In this document: in pieces, positions 36,622 to 43,991 of the stretch | Numbering within the stretch: the stretch's first letter is position 1 | Layout: each line of letters opens with the position of its first letter | DNA from: Oleiagrimonas sp. C23AA | GTDB lineage: Bacteria; Pseudomonadota; Gammaproteobacteria; Xanthomonadales; Rhodanobacteraceae | Length of the DNA: 64,000 nt | Assembly (NCBI RefSeq): GCF_011759385.1 | Contig: NZ_JAARLY010000001.1 | Span: forward strand, 620,001-684,000 | Direction of reading: 5' to 3' | Notes under the pieces: generated by a model | Told to the model about the DNA's origin: nothing | The model's database searches: none | Seen by the model: only the letters and a program-made list of their open reading frames with translations | Translations under genes and position numbers: made by a program

Positions 36622-37629
36622 ATGACCGAAGCGCGTCCCAGTCCCTTGCTAGAACCGATGCCTGTCGGCGGCATGCGCGGCGTGGTCGAGGCGGCTTTGC
36701 GCGGCGCGCCCGACGGCTGCCTTGGCGTGGTATTGGCCACCGAGGGCTCCACTTATCGCCGCGCCGGCGCCATGATCCATATCGCCAGCGACGGCCACCG
36801 TGCCGGCTGGGTGTCCGGTGGTTGTCTGGAACCGGAGCTGGAAGCGCTGGCCGGTGAAGTGATGCAGGCCGGCCGTATGCGCCTGCTGTGCATCGACACC
36901 CGCGATGATGGCGACATCGTGTTTGGCAGCGGCACGGGCTGCCGCGGCCGGCAGTGGCTGGCCTTGTTGCCGATGCGTGCACTGCCCAAGGCGACTGAGC
37001 AACTGCAGGCGTGGTCGGACGGCGACCTACCGTTGCACGTGTCGGTGCATCTGGACGGTCAGGTACGCATGCGTGTGGGTCAGTTCGACAGCCGTTGGTC
37101 GCTGGCCGTCGATCGACACCCGGGACTGGACGCGCAGGATGGTGCCCAGTGGCAGGTCGAAGTGGCGCCGCCGCCGCGGCTGGTGCTGTTCGGCGGTGGC
37201 CCCGAATCGACGCCCCTGCTGTGGCAATTGCGCACGCTGGGCTGGCATGTGGAAGCAGTTGAGCGGCGCCCGCATTGGCGCGAGCGGGTACTGGCCGCCG
37301 ACCGCCACGTGGAGTGCGTGCCGCGCGAATGGCCCGATCCGGTGCAGCGCCTGGATGCCGCCTTGCTGATGCACCACAATTTCGAGCTCGATCGCGAGGC
37401 CCTGGAGCGACTGGCACCCTTGGATATTGCACATATTGGCCTGCTCGGACCGCCGCGGCGGCGTGACGACCTTCTGGCCACGCTCGACCCCGGGCTTGTG
37501 CAACGCCTGAAACCACGCTTGCAGGCACCGGTCGGACTGATTCTTGGTGGACGTGGGCCAGAAGCGATTGCCTTGGCGGTCGCCGCGGGCCTGCATCAGT
37601 GGCGACAGCATCGGCATGGTGATGCTTGA
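36622..37629 (+). CDS. xdhC: XdhC/CoxI-family molybdoenzyme maturation protein
   Basis: 335 aa. XdhC proteins bind molybdenum cofactor and help insert the sulfurated form into xanthine dehydrogenase-type enzymes. The N-terminal XdhC_CoxI block contains ATEGSTYRRAGAMIHIASDG and GWVSGGCLEPELEA. The C-terminal Rossmann domain has RLVLFGGGPESTPL, then HIGLLGPPRRRDDLL and VGLILGGRGPEAIALAVAAGL. The ATG at 36622 is preferred over 36613 because a -10-like box overlaps the latter. It overlaps the following mocA-like gene by about 14 bases, so the two are coupled. No xanthine dehydrogenase or other molybdoenzyme gene lies in the window. Confidence 0.88.
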   Translation: MTEARPSPLLEPMPVGGMRGVVEAALRGAPDGCLGVVLATEGSTYRRAGAMIHIASDGHRAGWVSGGCLEPELEALAGEVMQAGRMRLLCIDTRDDGDIVFGSGTGCRGRQWLALLPMRALPKATEQLQAWSDGDLPLHVSVHLDGQVRMRVGQFDSRWSLAVDRHPGLDAQDGAQWQVEVAPPPRLVLFGGGPESTPLLWQLRTLGWHVEAVERRPHWRERVLAADRHVECVPREWPDPVQRLDAALLMHHNFELDREALERLAPLDIAHIGLLGPPRRRDDLLATLDPGLVQRLKPRLQAPVGLILGGRGPEAIALAVAAGLHQWRQHRHGDA

Positions 37630-38212
37630 GCACGACGCACTGCTGCTGGCGGCTGGTGGCAGCCGTCGGCTGGGCCACTCCAAGGCGCGTCTGCGCCGCG
37701 ACGGCGAGGCATTGATCACCCGTAGTGCGCGAGTTCTGGCCTCGCAGCAGTCGGTCCGGCGGGTGGCCGTGCTCGGTCACGATGCCGAGGCCTTGGCCGA
37801 TTACCTGCCGACCGATTGGGTCTGCGTCACCAATGCCCACTGGCAAGAGGGCATGGCCAGCTCACTGCAATGTGGCCTGGCCGCGCTGGCCACTTCGAGG
37901 CCGGTGCTGGTAGCCGGCATCGATCAGCCGGGTCTGGACCCGAGCCACATCCACGCCTTGCTGAGCGCGGCGGGTGAAGCGAACGAGGCGGCGATCGTCA
38001 GCGACTACGGCGGCGCCTTCGGGTTGCCCGCACTGTTGCCGCGCTGCCTGCACTCGCGTGCTGGGGAGCTTTCCGGTGATCGCGGTTTCAAGCCCTTGAT
38101 TCATCGAGCCGATGTGCCGTGCGTGCACGTGGCGGCACCCGAGTTGGCGCTGGATGTGGACACCGCCGAGGATCTGGACAAAGCCCGCCAGCGCGGCTGG
38201 ATCGACACCTAG
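37616..38212 (+). CDS. MocA-like molybdenum cofactor nucleotidyltransferase
   Basis: 198 aa. The NTP-transferase signature LLLAAGGSRRLGHSKARLRRDGEALI is followed by NAHWQEGMASSLQCGL and LVAGIDQPGLDP (usually DQP with metal-binding Asp). This matches MocA/NTP_transf_3 enzymes that add CMP to molybdopterin-Mo. It is coupled to xdhC by overlap (starts at 37616 or 37622, inside the xdhC 3' end), which supports a shared cofactor role for a cytidylylated or sulfurated Mo enzyme. The target enzyme is not encoded here. Confidence 0.85.
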   Translation: MVMLEHDALLLAAGGSRRLGHSKARLRRDGEALITRSARVLASQQSVRRVAVLGHDAEALADYLPTDWVCVTNAHWQEGMASSLQCGLAALATSRPVLVAGIDQPGLDPSHIHALLSAAGEANEAAIVSDYGGAFGLPALLPRCLHSRAGELSGDRGFKPLIHRADVPCVHVAAPELALDVDTAEDLDKARQRGWIDT

Positions 38213-38253
38213 CCGCTGGACGGTACGGCGCACTGAAAACGCGTCGCACACGC

Positions 38254-38259
38254 TAGAAT
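38254..38259 (+). promoter_or_regulatory. Probable -10 box of a leaderless trhO transcript
   Basis: The hexamer tagaat (in cgctagaat) ends 6 bases before the trhO ATG at 38266. Initiation at the normal distance falls on the A of ATG. The only purine run, aggg, is two bases from the start, too close for a normal ribosome site. The -35 region is weak. Confidence 0.5.
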
Positions 38260-38265
38260 AGGGCG

Positions 38266-39045
38266 ATGATCTGCAATATCGCCGCCTACCACTTTGTCCC
38301 CATCGATGATGTCGACGCATGGGTCGATCGCCTGCGCGAGCAGGCCGATACGCTCGCGCTCAAGGGCACCATCCTGGTGGCACCGGAGGGGCTTAACCTG
38401 TTCCTGGCCGGGACCGAGCCGAACGTGGCTGCCTTCCTAACGGCACTACGTGCCGATGCGCGGTTCGCCGATATCCAGGTCAAATATAGCCGCAGCCGCC
38501 AGGTGCCGTTCGCGCGCCTGAAGGTCAAGCGCAAGCGCGAGATCATCGCCTTTCGCCGTGATCAGGCCTCGCCGCTTGAGCAAGGCCGCGCACCGGCAGT
38601 GTCGCCGCACACGCTCAAGCGCTGGATGGCGCAAGGTTGTGACGACCATGGCCGACGCCTGGTGCTGCTGGATACGCGCAATCGCGAGGAAGTGGCCTAC
38701 GGCAGTTTCGCTGGCGCAGTGACGCTGCCCATCGACAATTTCACCGATCTTCCAGCGGCGATTGCCGACCAGCGCGAGGCGCTGGCCGATGCCACGGTGG
38801 TCAGCTTCTGCACCGGAGGTATCCGCTGCGAGAAGGCCGCCTTGTGGATGCAGGCGCATGGTGTGCCCGGCGTGCATCAGCTTGATGGCGGCATTCTGGG
38901 CTACTTCGAGCAGGTGGGCGGGGAAGGCTACGAAGGGCGCTGTTTCGTCTTTGACGAGCGCGTGGCGCTGGACCCAACCTTGGCGCCAATGGTTGATGTC
39001 GATGTCGATGCCGCCGTGCCGGGCGTCACTACCGACGCCGCCTAA
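38266..39045 (+). CDS. trhO: tRNA uridine(34) hydroxylase TrhO (rhodanese-related)
   Basis: 259 aa cytoplasmic enzyme (formerly YceA) that hydroxylates U34 to 5-hydroxyuridine in tRNAs, the oxygen-dependent route to mo5U/cmo5U. N-terminal UPF0176 domain (ICNIAAYHFVPIDD, LKGTILVAPEGLNLFLAG) is followed by a rhodanese domain (about 125-225) with the loop FCTGGIRCEKA containing Cys182 and the conserved second Cys188. Length is at the short end for the family because the C-terminal Cys-rich zinc segment is missing. That truncated form is seen in other proteobacteria. Possibly leaderless. Confidence 0.92.
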   Translation: MICNIAAYHFVPIDDVDAWVDRLREQADTLALKGTILVAPEGLNLFLAGTEPNVAAFLTALRADARFADIQVKYSRSRQVPFARLKVKRKREIIAFRRDQASPLEQGRAPAVSPHTLKRWMAQGCDDHGRRLVLLDTRNREEVAYGSFAGAVTLPIDNFTDLPAAIADQREALADATVVSFCTGGIRCEKAALWMQAHGVPGVHQLDGGILGYFEQVGGEGYEGRCFVFDERVALDPTLAPMVDVDVDAAVPGVTTDAA

Positions 39046-39296
39046 TCGCGATCACCACCGCCCCAGCGCCAGTGCGCCGGCGCGCCTTTCCAGGCGCATA
39101 GCCCGAACAGGGCGATCACCACCAGCAAGCCGGCCGCGGCGGCCGCTTCCAGCGGCAGGTAACGCGTCGCGGCAATCACCAGCACAATGGCCACGATGTA
39201 GCTGAGCCAGCCCTGCCAGCGCGCAGGCAGCGCCCAGCCCCAGCCGTAGCGCTTGGCGTGGAACCAGTAACGTGGTGGGCGTGAGGAAGAAGCCAT
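39042..39296 (-). CDS. Small hypothetical two-helix membrane protein
   Basis: 84 aa with two hydrophobic segments (about 30-48 and 51-70) and Trp-rich ends (YWFHAKRYGWGWALPARWQGW and WKGAPAHWRWGGG). No recognised family by eye, though short proteins of this plan are common in the Xanthomonadales. The 3' end overlaps the trhO stop by four bases, convergent. Confidence 0.6.
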   Translation of the reverse strand: MASSSRPPRYWFHAKRYGWGWALPARWQGWLSYIVAIVLVIAATRYLPLEAAAAAGLLVVIALFGLCAWKGAPAHWRWGGGDRD

Positions 39297-39342
39297 GGGC
39301 GCACCGCTGAAACAGGGTGATCCATGTTAGCGCGAGCGATGC

Positions 39343-39372
39343 ACGAAGGGGCGCCTGCTGGCACCCCTTCGT
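39343..39372. terminator. Hairpin between the S10 peptidase gene and the small membrane-protein gene
   Basis: The stem acgaaggggcgc / gcaccccttcgt has one mismatch and a 6-base loop. It lies just past the 3' end of the minus-strand peptidase gene. It has no strong T-run. Confidence 0.5.
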
Positions 39373-39395
39373 AGAGTCTTGCGGTACAGCCGGTG

Positions 39396-40901
39396 TCAGT
39401 GCTTGGCGTACATCGCCTTGACGTCCTCACGCAGTGTGTGGCCGGAGTCCTTGCGCGCATAGAACATGTGCCCACCGGGATATTCCTTCACCTGCACGCG
39501 GGTCGGGTCACCCATGGCCGGCATCTGGTCGACGGCCAGCACCGAGACCATGAACGGGCAGGACAGATCATCCCAGCCGTGAGCGATGGTCACGCGCATC
39601 TTTGGATCGTTGGCCACCGCTTCGCGCAGCTGGCTGACCGAGCCCTTTTCGGCATCGTCATCCTGATGCCACAGGCGGTTCACCTTGTAGCTGAGCGCGT
39701 TGTAGCGGCCAGTATATTTCCAGCCCACCGTCTTGGTGATGAAGTTGACCATGGCCGTGGTGGTCGGCGCGATGATGCCGTTCAAGATCGGATCGCCGCT
39801 TTCCTGCTGCGGCGCATCGGGGAACGGGTCCCACGAGGTGACATTGGAATCGTAGCGGCTGCCCAGCTTGCCCTGGTCGCGATAGACCTCGCGCAGATAG
39901 GCCTGGGTATCCAGGCGGCCGCCGGAGCGACGCACGAAGGTCGGGTCCAGGCCGGTGATCTGGGTCACGTGCGCGATCATTGCCTTTTGCGCGGCCGGGT
40001 TGGAGCGGCCTTCCATCAGCGCGGTGGCGTAGGGGCCGCGGGTGTAGTCGATGATTTTCTGCATCGCTGCATCGGTGAGCTTGCCTTCGCGCTCAAGATG
40101 CGCGGCGGCAATCGACGGCAGCGTGGTCATCCACGGAATCGGCGAGACGTGCTTGTTGCTCCAGGCCGAGGGGTCAAGATACGGCGAAATCAGCGTCACG
40201 CCATTCATCGCCACGCCCAGCTGGGTCTGCAGGTACTCGGTGATGCGCGGACCACGGAAGCCGCCGTAGCTTTCGCCGACCAGATACTTGCGTGATTCCA
40301 GGCGACCGTTCTTGACCAGCCAGTCGTAGATGATGCGCGACAGGTAGTGGATGTCGGCGTCGGTGGAGTAGAAGTCCTTCACCGCCTGCTTCTGAGACTC
40401 CTCGGCACGCGAAAAGCCGGTGCCGACCGGATCGATGAACACCAGATCGGTGAAGTCGAGCCAGGTGTTGGGGTTGTCGTGCAGCGTGGCCGGATCGGAT
40501 GGCGCATCACCCTCGACGCCGAAGTTCACCTTCTTAGGGCCGATGGCGCCCATGTTGAGGTACACCGAGGAGGCACCCGGACCGCCATTGAGAGCGAAGG
40601 TGACCGGGCGGTGCTTGCCCGGCACCGTATAGGCGGTATACATCACCTGCGCGATGACATCGCCTTTCTCGTTGCGCACCGGCAGGGTGCCCACGGTGAC
40701 GTTGTAGCTGAGCGTCTTGCCATCGACCACGGTGCTCTGGCGCACGTGGGCGTCGGCCGGGAACGGCGGCAGGTTGAAGCCCTTGGCGCTGGCTGGTGCC
40801 TTGTCGGCATGGCCGTGATCGGCCGCATGGGCCACGGGCAGGGCGACCACACTGGTCACCATGAGGGCGGCCAGCAGGGCCGAATGCAGAGTCTTGCGCA
40901 C
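39396..40901 (-). CDS. Secreted serine carboxypeptidase, S10 family
   Basis: 501 aa with a signal peptide (1-26, ending AHAA). Peptidase S10 motifs are the oxyanion block FALNGGPGASSVYLNMG, the catalytic Ser211 in LVGESYGGFRGPR, FIDPVGTGFSRA, and a late His in YPGGHMFY. It would release C-terminal amino acids from peptides in the periplasm or outside. The start is taken as the GTG at 40901 because the signal peptide begins there with gagg upstream; the frame is open further 5'. It lies downstream of the FKBP lipoprotein gene on the same strand with a hairpin between, so it is likely a separate transcript. Confidence 0.9.
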   Translation of the reverse strand: MRKTLHSALLAALMVTSVVALPVAHAADHGHADKAPASAKGFNLPPFPADAHVRQSTVVDGKTLSYNVTVGTLPVRNEKGDVIAQVMYTAYTVPGKHRPVTFALNGGPGASSVYLNMGAIGPKKVNFGVEGDAPSDPATLHDNPNTWLDFTDLVFIDPVGTGFSRAEESQKQAVKDFYSTDADIHYLSRIIYDWLVKNGRLESRKYLVGESYGGFRGPRITEYLQTQLGVAMNGVTLISPYLDPSAWSNKHVSPIPWMTTLPSIAAAHLEREGKLTDAAMQKIIDYTRGPYATALMEGRSNPAAQKAMIAHVTQITGLDPTFVRRSGGRLDTQAYLREVYRDQGKLGSRYDSNVTSWDPFPDAPQQESGDPILNGIIAPTTTAMVNFITKTVGWKYTGRYNALSYKVNRLWHQDDDAEKGSVSQLREAVANDPKMRVTIAHGWDDLSCPFMVSVLAVDQMPAMGDPTRVQVKEYPGGHMFYARKDSGHTLREDVKAMYAKH

Positions 40902-40973
40902 GGGTGTCCTCGTGTCTGACAGTAAGATGGCGTTCAGACTAGACCGCCGGCGCCCGCGGCGAGTGTGCAAGAA

Positions 40974-41008
40974 GGCATGGGTGGCCGCGCGGCGGTTGCA
41001 CCCATGCC
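40974..41008 (-). terminator. Hairpin downstream of the FKBP gene
   Basis: A perfect 10-bp stem (ggcatgggtg / cacccatgcc) with a 15-base GC-rich loop begins 11 bases after the FKBP stop on the minus strand. It is followed on that strand by ttcttg, a weak T-run. Confidence 0.6.
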
Positions 41009-41019
41009 CCGGATCAGCC

Positions 41020-41457
41020 TCAGTCGGCGTGCACACCGACCAGCTTGACCTTGAACACCAGCGGTGCGTTGGGCGGGATCACACCACCGGCGCCATGGCT
41101 GCCGTAACCGAGCTGAGGCGGGATGATCAGCTCGCGCGTGCCGCCCACGTGCATGCCGGCCACGCCCTGGTCCCAACCCTTGATCACGCGACCTGCGCCC
41201 AGCTTGAAGGTGAAGGGGTCGCCGCCGTGATCGGCGGTGCTGTCGAACTTCTTGCCGTGCTTGTCCTTGGCCTTCTGGTCGTAGAGCCAGCCGGTGTAGA
41301 GCACGTCCACATCCATGCCCGGCTTGGCCTCGGCGCCGCTGCCGACGGTGAGGTCCACCTTTTTCAGGGCGTCGACGTGACCGCCTTGATAGGGCGTGTT
41401 CGATGAGCTGCAGGCGGCAAGCAGCAAAACGGCGAGGCAGGGCAGCAATCGGCGCAT
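41020..41457 (-). CDS. FKBP-type peptidyl-prolyl isomerase, lipoprotein
   Basis: 145 aa envelope protein-folding helper. A lipobox (VLLLAACSSS) marks a lipoprotein. The FKBP domain (about 35-145) shows VDVLYTGWLYD, FTFKLGAGRVIKGWDQGVAGMHVGGTRELIIPPQLGYGSHG and VFKVKLVGV, with the usual active-site aromatic and Asp residues. The ATG at 41457 follows aaggaag. A -10-like tagaat on the minus strand (41500-41505) is a probable promoter, placing the start site about 36 bases upstream. Divergent from the aroG attenuator. Confidence 0.92.
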   Translation of the reverse strand: MRRLLPCLAVLLLAACSSSNTPYQGGHVDALKKVDLTVGSGAEAKPGMDVDVLYTGWLYDQKAKDKHGKKFDSTADHGGDPFTFKLGAGRVIKGWDQGVAGMHVGGTRELIIPPQLGYGSHGAGGVIPPNAPLVFKVKLVGVHAD

Positions 41458-41499
41458 GGGCAAGGCTTCCTTTTAAAGTCGTTGGTCAGGTGGATGGCC

Positions 41500-41505
41500 A
41501 TTCTA
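41500..41505 (-). promoter_or_regulatory. Probable -10 box of the FKBP gene
   Basis: Reading on the minus strand, the hexamer is tagaat in gcttagaatgg, about 43 bases before the start codon and with a good ribosome site between. The -35 is not clear. Confidence 0.45.
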
Positions 41506-41594
41506 AGCGTATGGCGATGGCCGGTGCGGAAGGCGCCACTAAACGCCTCGTCGCTTGTATGCTGCGCCCCGGCTGTGGTAAACCAGATGCCGTC

Positions 41595-41663
41595 ATGAAT
41601 ATCGCTGCCTGCCGCTATTACTTTTGGTATGGCATTCCAAAGCCACTGGCGGAGGAAGGGTAG
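41595..41663 (+). CDS. Aromatic attenuator leader peptide upstream of DAHP synthase
   Basis: 22-residue open reading frame MNIAACRYYFWYGIPKPLAE(EG). Codons 8-12 (41616-41630) read Tyr-Tyr-Phe-Trp-Tyr: all three aromatic amino acids in five consecutive codons. This density in a short frame that ends 29 bases before an intrinsic terminator is the hallmark of a ribosome-mediated attenuator. The weakness is translation initiation: no clear Shine-Dalgarno precedes the ATG. An in-frame ATG at 41559 would give 34 residues, and a 3-codon frame (41587-41598) overlaps the start. No homologous named leader was recalled. Confidence 0.75.
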   Translation: MNIAACRYYFWYGIPKPLAEEG

Positions 41664-41722
41664 CGCTCGGTTGCAACACGCCGACACACCTGAAAAGCCG
41701 CCAGACCCCTGGCGGCTTTTTT
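41616..41722 (+). promoter_or_regulatory. Transcription attenuator of aroG: pause, antiterminator and terminator elements
   Basis: Three competing pairings are visible. Pause stem: 41622-41627 (ttttgg) with 41637-41642 (ccaaag), inside the leader peptide. Antiterminator: 41646-41652 (ctggcgg) with 41698-41704 (ccgccag), 7 bp. Terminator: 41693-41703 with 41710-41720. A ribosome stalled on the aromatic codons (ending 41630) would leave 41646-41652 free, favouring antitermination. A ribosome at the stop codon (41661-41663) would cover it, allowing the terminator. The geometry is that of classical trp/phe attenuation. Confidence 0.75.
41693..41722 (+). terminator. Intrinsic terminator of the aroG attenuator
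   Basis: A perfect 11-bp stem (aaaagccgcca / tggcggctttt) with loop gacccc is followed by a T-run, ending 33 bases before the aroG start codon. A terminator inside the leader of a biosynthetic gene is expected only for conditional termination. Confidence 0.9.
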
Positions 41723-41755
41723 CATGGCCGCCGGGACACCCAAGGAGCCCGACGC

Positions 41756-42847
41756 ATGAATTCCCCGATCGACGACCTGCGCATCCAGCGCCTGGACACG
41801 CTGCCCACACCCGACGACATCACTCGGGCCCTGCCGCGCAGCGACCGTGCCACGGTCACGGTCGGCCACGCGCGCCAGGCTCTTCACCGTATCCTGCATG
41901 GCCAGGACGACCGTCTGGTGGTGGTGATGGGGCCGTGCTCGATCCACGATACCGACGCCGCGCTCGACTACGCGCAGCGCCTGGCCGCGCAGCGCGAGCG
42001 CTTCGCCGACACGCTGGAGGTGGTGATGCGCGTGTATTTCGAGAAGCCGCGCACCACCGTGGGCTGGAAAGGCCTGATCAACGATCCGGACCTGGACGGC
42101 AGCTTCCATATAGCCAAGGGTCTGCGTCTGGCTCGGGGCTTGCTGGGGCGCATCAATGACCTGGGCCTGCCAGCGGGCTGCGAGTTCCTGGACATGATCA
42201 CGCCTCAGTACATCGCCGATTTGGTGGCCTGGGGCGCGATTGGTGCACGCACCACCGAAAGCCAGGTACATCGCGAGCTGGCCTCCGGATTGTCTTGTCC
42301 GGTGGGATTCAAGAACGGCACCAGCGGCGACACCAAGGTGGCCATCGATGCCGTACTGGCCGCCTCGCAGCCGCATCATTTCATGGCCGTGACCAAGGAC
42401 GGGCGCACCGCCACGGCCACCACCACCGGCAATGAGGATTGCCACCTGATCCTGCGCGGCGGACGCGAGCCCAACTACGATGCCGCCAGTGTGGAGGCCG
42501 CCAGCCAGGCGCAGCAGCGCGCCGGGCTCACGCCTCGGGTGATGATCGATGCCAGCCACGCCAACAGCCGCAAGAAACCGGAAAACCAGCCCCGCGTGAT
42601 CGACGAGATTGCCGCGCAGCTGGGCCAGGGTGACCGGCGCATCATGGGCGTGATGGTCGAAAGCCATCTGCGGGGCGGCCGCCAGGATCTGGTCGATGGC
42701 CGCGCCGCGGTTTATGGGCAGTCGATCACCGATGGCTGCATCGACTGGGACAGTTCCGTGCAGGTGCTTGAACGTCTTGATGGCGCCGTGCGTGCCCGTC
42801 GGGCGGCACGCCGCGCGACCGGGCACGTGCACGCGGTCGGCGCCTGA
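41756..42847 (+). CDS. aroG: 3-deoxy-7-phosphoheptulonate synthase (DAHP synthase, class I)
   Basis: First step of the shikimate pathway: phosphoenolpyruvate plus erythrose 4-phosphate to DAHP. 363 aa; E. coli AroF/G/H are 348-356. Class I alpha motifs are VVVMGPCSIHD, MRVYFEKPRTTVGWKGLINDP, GCEFLDMITPQYIADLVAWGAIGARTTESQVHRE, CPVGFKNGT and MIDASHANSRKKPENQ. The extra N-terminal segment that carries allosteric sites is present, but the effector amino acid cannot be read by eye. The ATG at 41756 follows caaggag. Expression is probably set by the attenuator just upstream. Confidence 0.94.
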   Translation: MNSPIDDLRIQRLDTLPTPDDITRALPRSDRATVTVGHARQALHRILHGQDDRLVVVMGPCSIHDTDAALDYAQRLAAQRERFADTLEVVMRVYFEKPRTTVGWKGLINDPDLDGSFHIAKGLRLARGLLGRINDLGLPAGCEFLDMITPQYIADLVAWGAIGARTTESQVHRELASGLSCPVGFKNGTSGDTKVAIDAVLAASQPHHFMAVTKDGRTATATTTGNEDCHLILRGGREPNYDAASVEAASQAQQRAGLTPRVMIDASHANSRKKPENQPRVIDEIAAQLGQGDRRIMGVMVESHLRGGRQDLVDGRAAVYGQSITDGCIDWDSSVQVLERLDGAVRARRAARRATGHVHAVGA

Positions 42848-42917
42848 GCATTGCCGACGCGGTGGCGCCGCCGTAAGCTGTTCTGTGAACGGGATTTGTG
42901 TACGTACAGGGGATGTG

Positions 42918-43940
42918 GTGAGCACATTTCGTTGGGGCATCATCGGGCCGGGCCGCATTGCCCGGAAGTTCGCCGTGGGCTTGGCCGCCGTGGACGGTGC
43001 GCGACTTCAGGTCGTGGCCAGTCGGGACGGCGAGCGTGCGCGGCACTTCGCGCGTCAGTTCGATGCCACGCGCTGGGTCGAGGGTTATCAGGCTCTGGTC
43101 GATGCCGACGATGTCGATGCCATCTACATCGCCAACCCGCATCACGCCCACGCCGAGGCCACCCGCGCCTGTCTGGAGGCGGGCAAGCCGGTGTTGTGCG
43201 AAAAGCCGCTGACGGTGAATGCGGCCCAGGCCGAACCCCTGATCGAGCTGGCGCGACGCCGTGGTGTGTTCCTGATGGAAGCGATGTGGTCGCGATTCAT
43301 CCCGGTCTGGCGACAGGTGCATCAATGGTTGCGTGAGGGCGCCATCGGCGCGCCGCGCATGTTGTCATCGCATTTTGGCGCCGCCTTGCCGTACCTGCCC
43401 GAAGAGCGCTGGCTGGACCCGGCCCAGGCCGGCGGCGTGCTGCTGGATATGGGCGTCTATAACCTTGCCATGTCGCAGTGGGTGCTCGGCGCCGATCCGG
43501 AAAGTTTCGAAGTGGCCGGCCTGCTGGCGCCGACCGGCGTCGATGCGCGTGTCGCCGGCACCTTGCATTACGCCGACGGCGCCTGCTCGCAGTTCAGCTG
43601 CAACTTTCAGGTCGATACCGACAACGATTTTCGCATCGCCGGCGCCGAGGGCAGTATAGCCATCGCCGCGCCGTTCTGGTGCAGCCAGGAGATTTCGCTG
43701 CGGCAGGGCCGTCACGAAACGCGTATCAGCCGGCCGCTGCGCGCCAATGGTTACGAATACGAGATCGAGGAAGTGATGCGCTGCGTGCGCGAGGGGCGCG
43801 GTGAAAGTGAATCGATGCCGCTGGCCGATACGCTGGGCACGCTGCGCCTGATGGACGCGATGCGCCAGCGTCTGGGCGTGCGCTATCCGTTCGAGTCGCA
43901 GGACGAGGCCGGCTCAACTGCGGCCGCCGACGGCCGATAG
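42918..43940 (+). CDS. Gfo/Idh/MocA-family NAD(P)-dependent oxidoreductase
   Basis: 340 aa. The N-terminal Rossmann domain begins WGIIGPGRIARKF (GxGxIA). The conserved EKP motif is in PVLCEKPLTVNA, and MEAMWSRFIPVW with GGVLLDMGVYNLAMSQW belongs to the dihydrodiol-dehydrogenase-like branch of the family. The likely substrate is a cyclic polyol or sugar, but no specificity can be stated. The GTG at 42918 with ribosome site cagggg was chosen; the frame is open upstream. Ends 51 bases before the HDOD gene on the same strand. Confidence 0.85.
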   Translation: MSTFRWGIIGPGRIARKFAVGLAAVDGARLQVVASRDGERARHFARQFDATRWVEGYQALVDADDVDAIYIANPHHAHAEATRACLEAGKPVLCEKPLTVNAAQAEPLIELARRRGVFLMEAMWSRFIPVWRQVHQWLREGAIGAPRMLSSHFGAALPYLPEERWLDPAQAGGVLLDMGVYNLAMSQWVLGADPESFEVAGLLAPTGVDARVAGTLHYADGACSQFSCNFQVDTDNDFRIAGAEGSIAIAAPFWCSQEISLRQGRHETRISRPLRANGYEYEIEEVMRCVREGRGESESMPLADTLGTLRLMDAMRQRLGVRYPFESQDEAGSTAAADGR

Positions 43941-43991
43941 CTTTTGCGATACCGCGCTTTTTCGACCAGGGCAGAGGGCAACGCAACATCC

